DNA of 64,000 bases. Origin: Sipunculus nudus. Its lineage: Eukaryota > Annelida > Sipuncula > Golfingiida > Sipunculidae. Shown here piece after piece: positions 61,401-64,000 of the stretch. The stretch spans positions 47,308,695-47,372,694 of the forward strand of contig CM049316.1 of assembly GCA_026874595.1 (NCBI GenBank). Reading direction: 5' to 3'. A program made the position numbers and the translations under genes. Each line of letters opens with the position of its first letter. Position 1 is the stretch's first letter. The notes beneath the pieces were generated by a model. The model ran no database searches. It saw nothing but the letters and a program-made list of their open reading frames with translations, and was not told the origin of the DNA.

Positions 61401-61840
61401 ACCTGATAGACACCGATACCCACAAAGCACCGCTAAGACGGATTTAGCCACAGAACCCTATGTTTGCTGTGACCTAATGAAGGCTTAGTAAACCGAGGTC
61501 AGCTCGAACGTAAATCTTTATCCCGGAGATGTTTATTACGGTCGAGCCAACCAGACCAGAAAATAACAGTTCATTCAGCTGCGACTCTGTAATTAATCCC
61601 CACAACAGGCGGCCTAAGTCATTACTAAAATTTCGAAACACACAAATTATGCAAATAGGAAAAATGGAGAATTTGGTTGACCTAGCTCCCGTGCTTTCTC
61701 CCTACGCTATACGCCGGGCGAGGTATCGAGGATCCGGGATATTTGCGCCGCATATATGCAGTTAACAATTTGGCTGAAGTAATAAACGCTCTTTTTTTAT
61801 AAATTTTTAAAATTCATAGCAGTGACTACCTTAAATAACA
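58440..61840. other. AT-rich spacer, weak signal-peptide-like frame at 59.5 kb
   Basis: No confirmed gene. The plus frame from the ATG at 59459 reads MYSAITPKFFLLCVAIFITT and then ATTKPHVLG, like a secretion signal with a cleavage site. It stops at 59635, with no clear donor site or downstream exon. A CA-rich tract lies at about 59884-59905. The rest has no recognised feature. Confidence 0.4.
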
Positions 61841-61845
61841 AAAAA

Positions 61846-61857
61846 TATTATATATAT

Positions 61858-61900
<43 letters not shown>
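61846..61900. repeat. TA microsatellite
   Basis: TA run of over 50 bases with one GTT interruption. Confidence 0.95.
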
Positions 61901-61901
<1 letters not shown>

Positions 61902-62008
61902 CATGAAAATAACACTACTGTTTAGACAAATTAGACTGCGTCCTTATATGACAATCAACCTGTATTGAGCGAATGTTCGAAGGACAATAATTATTTATGT
62001 GAAATCAT

Positions 62009-62011
<3 letters not shown>

Positions 62012-62088
<77 letters not shown>
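62012..62088. repeat. Compound (TC)n(TA)n microsatellite
   Basis: TC run of about 37 bases followed directly by a TA run of about 40 bases, the same order as at 30390-30468. Confidence 0.95.
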
Positions 62089-62093
<5 letters not shown>

Positions 62094-62598
62094 CAGGTTA
62101 TTTGAAATTTTTGGTCAAATAGCTGTCCTATCTCTTATGTAGTGAATTTGCCTTTTTTATTGATAGAGTTTTAATCGAAAGTTTAGGATATTTAAAATAA
62201 AATTCTAACATTATTATGACTGCATCTCACTACAGGCGATGTCTCTAAGTACCCATGACCTTGTCGGCCGGTGCGGTTTTTCACACCCTGCCCCTGTGAG
62301 CTTACCCTGGGCAGAGCTATTCACGGGACCTCAGATAAACTTATTTACCTGAATCAATAGAGCGTTTTTTATACTATCTTGACTTGAATAATGCAAAAGA
62401 CAGGGTTAATCTTGCTTACTCCTCTGACCAGTCTGGCCTCATACATAATGGGCGGTGTAAAAACAGGCATACATTCTTGTTAAAACAACTGTTTTGCTCC
62501 ACATCAAGCCTGTTTATCTCAAGCGGGGCGTATGCCTTCATTTCAAAACGTATAAAAGCCTGCTTTTCGAGACTCCACTGTCATATTCTTCTCGCCCG

Positions 62599-62660
62599 GG
62601 CGCGCGCGCGCCGCACACACACATACGTACACACACACACACACATATATAAATATATAA
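62599..62660. repeat. Compound GC/AC/TA simple repeat
   Basis: A short GC run (CGCGCGCGCG) followed by CA repeats and TA/TAAA steps; the purine-pyrimidine alternation is of the kind that can form Z-DNA. Confidence 0.9.
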
Positions 62661-64000
62661 GCGTATGTATGGCACATTTCTAATATATAGTTAATCACAT
62701 TTATTATTACAATTAAGTAATAGAATTTTAGAAAATGAGGTATTATGTTTCTTGTATAAGTTAATTCTAAACCAGGTTTAGATATAAAATTTCATAGTAA
62801 ACTCATAAATGGAACCAAAATCTATAATTTTTTTTATTTATTTATATAAATTTCAAAAGCAATATATATTTACTCTGAATAGTGTGTGTAAGTAGGGGGG
62901 GGGGGTGATTATATTTACCATCCCCTCTTGCACAAAAAAAGGGGGGGGAGGTATCTCCCCCCCCCTATTTTGACGCCCGTTGCCATCACATATAGTGCGA
63001 ACATTTTCATGATAGATCAAATGCTTTCACACCGTTTAGTAAAGTTTGTGCAAGGAGAGAGATTTTCATTGGTGTGGGTCCTTCTTCGTTGTGCTCTGTG
63101 GTTCACGATAGTGGCAAGTCATCATGGTGATACAGAATGAAACGAGATTGTATCAAGGACAGTATCCGGGTCCAAATGTCAGTATATCTTTAATCCTATG
63201 CCGGATGAACCATATGAATCCAGTGTACCCAAATCGATGTCATGCTGCTTTTATGCCGTCACATAACTTCAGGTTTAAGAGCCAGGCGTCGTCTCTTCAC
63301 ATCAGGTGACTGGTTGTGTTATCCCTGATCTATCTTCTAGGAGCAGCCTGGACCAGCTTCCTTCTGTAGGGGTTGTTACATTTTATCATATTTAATTTAC
63401 TCCATGTTAAAGTGTACTCAGTAAAACATTTTTATCTTTGGACTTCTGTCAATTTTCTCGATAAAGCCTTTTTGTGTGAAAGGTTACTCATGGAAATACA
63501 TTTGATTGAACGTGTTTTCATTCAAATCAAGACCTGATTTCTAAAATTCTGCAGGTTGTGCGTTATCTTTACTTCGAATCATGATTGCTTTTATACCATT
63601 TTAGTCATTTAGTCTTCAGCATGATCAGATATTAGTAACTTTACATGACGACGTTGGTACTTCCATTTTTTACGAAACCTACAGAGTTGACACCCCTTTA
63701 TCCATTAGAACAATACACTCGTCACCGTGGGTGGAAGCAGGTACCATTAAACCATACATACTATATAGAAGTCACTGGTACCACATGAAAGTAAATTAAT
63801 CTTTATGTTTTGGGAACTGTTTGGCAATCCTATAATTACTGTTCATGATAGCTTGATTATTCCGAACCCCATGCGTAACAGATACAGAAGGCTTCTTATC
63901 AACGTAGTAATCTCGGGTTGATTTCGTAATCACCAATTACCTTGCTTCATTACTTATAAAGGTCAAATTTATCTGAAGCAAGTACATACAATACCATGAA
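62661..64000. other. AT-rich spacer to window end, no gene seen
   Basis: G and C runs of 8-10 bases lie at about 62896-62965 (G, G, then C), able to pair with each other. Frames at 62928-63140 and 63124-63309 (plus) have no recognised domain. No splice-site pattern supports an exon. Confidence 0.5.

Overview
The window looks like non-coding DNA from an invertebrate animal nuclear genome. It is AT-rich, full of simple repeats and in-frame stops, and packed with decayed transposable elements. No intact protein-coding gene, rRNA, tRNA or CRISPR array can be supported. Most open frames are under 110 codons and look like chance. The repeat mix points to a lophotrochozoan such as a bivalve or other mollusc: L1/Tx1-like and CR1/Jockey-like LINEs, Helitrons, hAT elements, Ty3/gypsy-type solo LTRs, and a repeat carrying CAGTCAGCTGAGCTA next to a GACA/GACGGACA tract. 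The organism call is an inference from repeat style only.

Layout. 1-1.65 kb: unique AT-rich DNA. 1.65-4.4 kb: two old head-to-tail Helitron copies on the minus strand; the first keeps a helicase remnant and a textbook 3' end (hairpin plus CTAG, followed by T). 4.8-6.5 kb: an internally duplicated repeat. 8.7-9.9 kb: a 5'-truncated CR1/Jockey-like LINE (minus), with its 3' end against a TA microsatellite. 11.1-11.4 kb: a MITE with ~55 bp inverted ends. 12.6-15.6 kb: a decayed L1/Tx1-like LINE (plus) with endonuclease and reverse transcriptase remnants, interrupted by a palindromic TA tract. 20.7 kb: a 27-bp array. 21.4 kb: a MITE-like inverted repeat. 28.6 and 35.1 kb: CACG-rich repeats. 31.1-32.15 kb: two adjacent minisatellites (16-bp and 32-bp units). 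43.2-44.1 and 47.2-48.0 kb: two solo LTRs of one family, each with its own perfect 4-bp target duplication. 48.1, 49.1 and 52.0 kb: three non-autonomous DNA transposons, the last a hAT element with a perfect 8-bp target duplication. 50.5-51.4 kb: a GC-rich repeat island. 54.0-54.6 kb: a perfect 34-bp palindrome and a hAT-like element. 58.0-58.4 kb: a ~68-bp array with a two-unit higher order. The rest is AT-rich spacer with microsatellites.

There are no genes working together here. The window is best read as an intergenic or deep intronic transposon graveyard. No new biological system was found. The most instructive signals are the tandem Helitrons, the solo-LTR pair with clean target duplications, the hAT element with dense GGACC subterminal motifs, and the 16-bp minisatellite whose three forward frames all encode the same 16-residue repeat.
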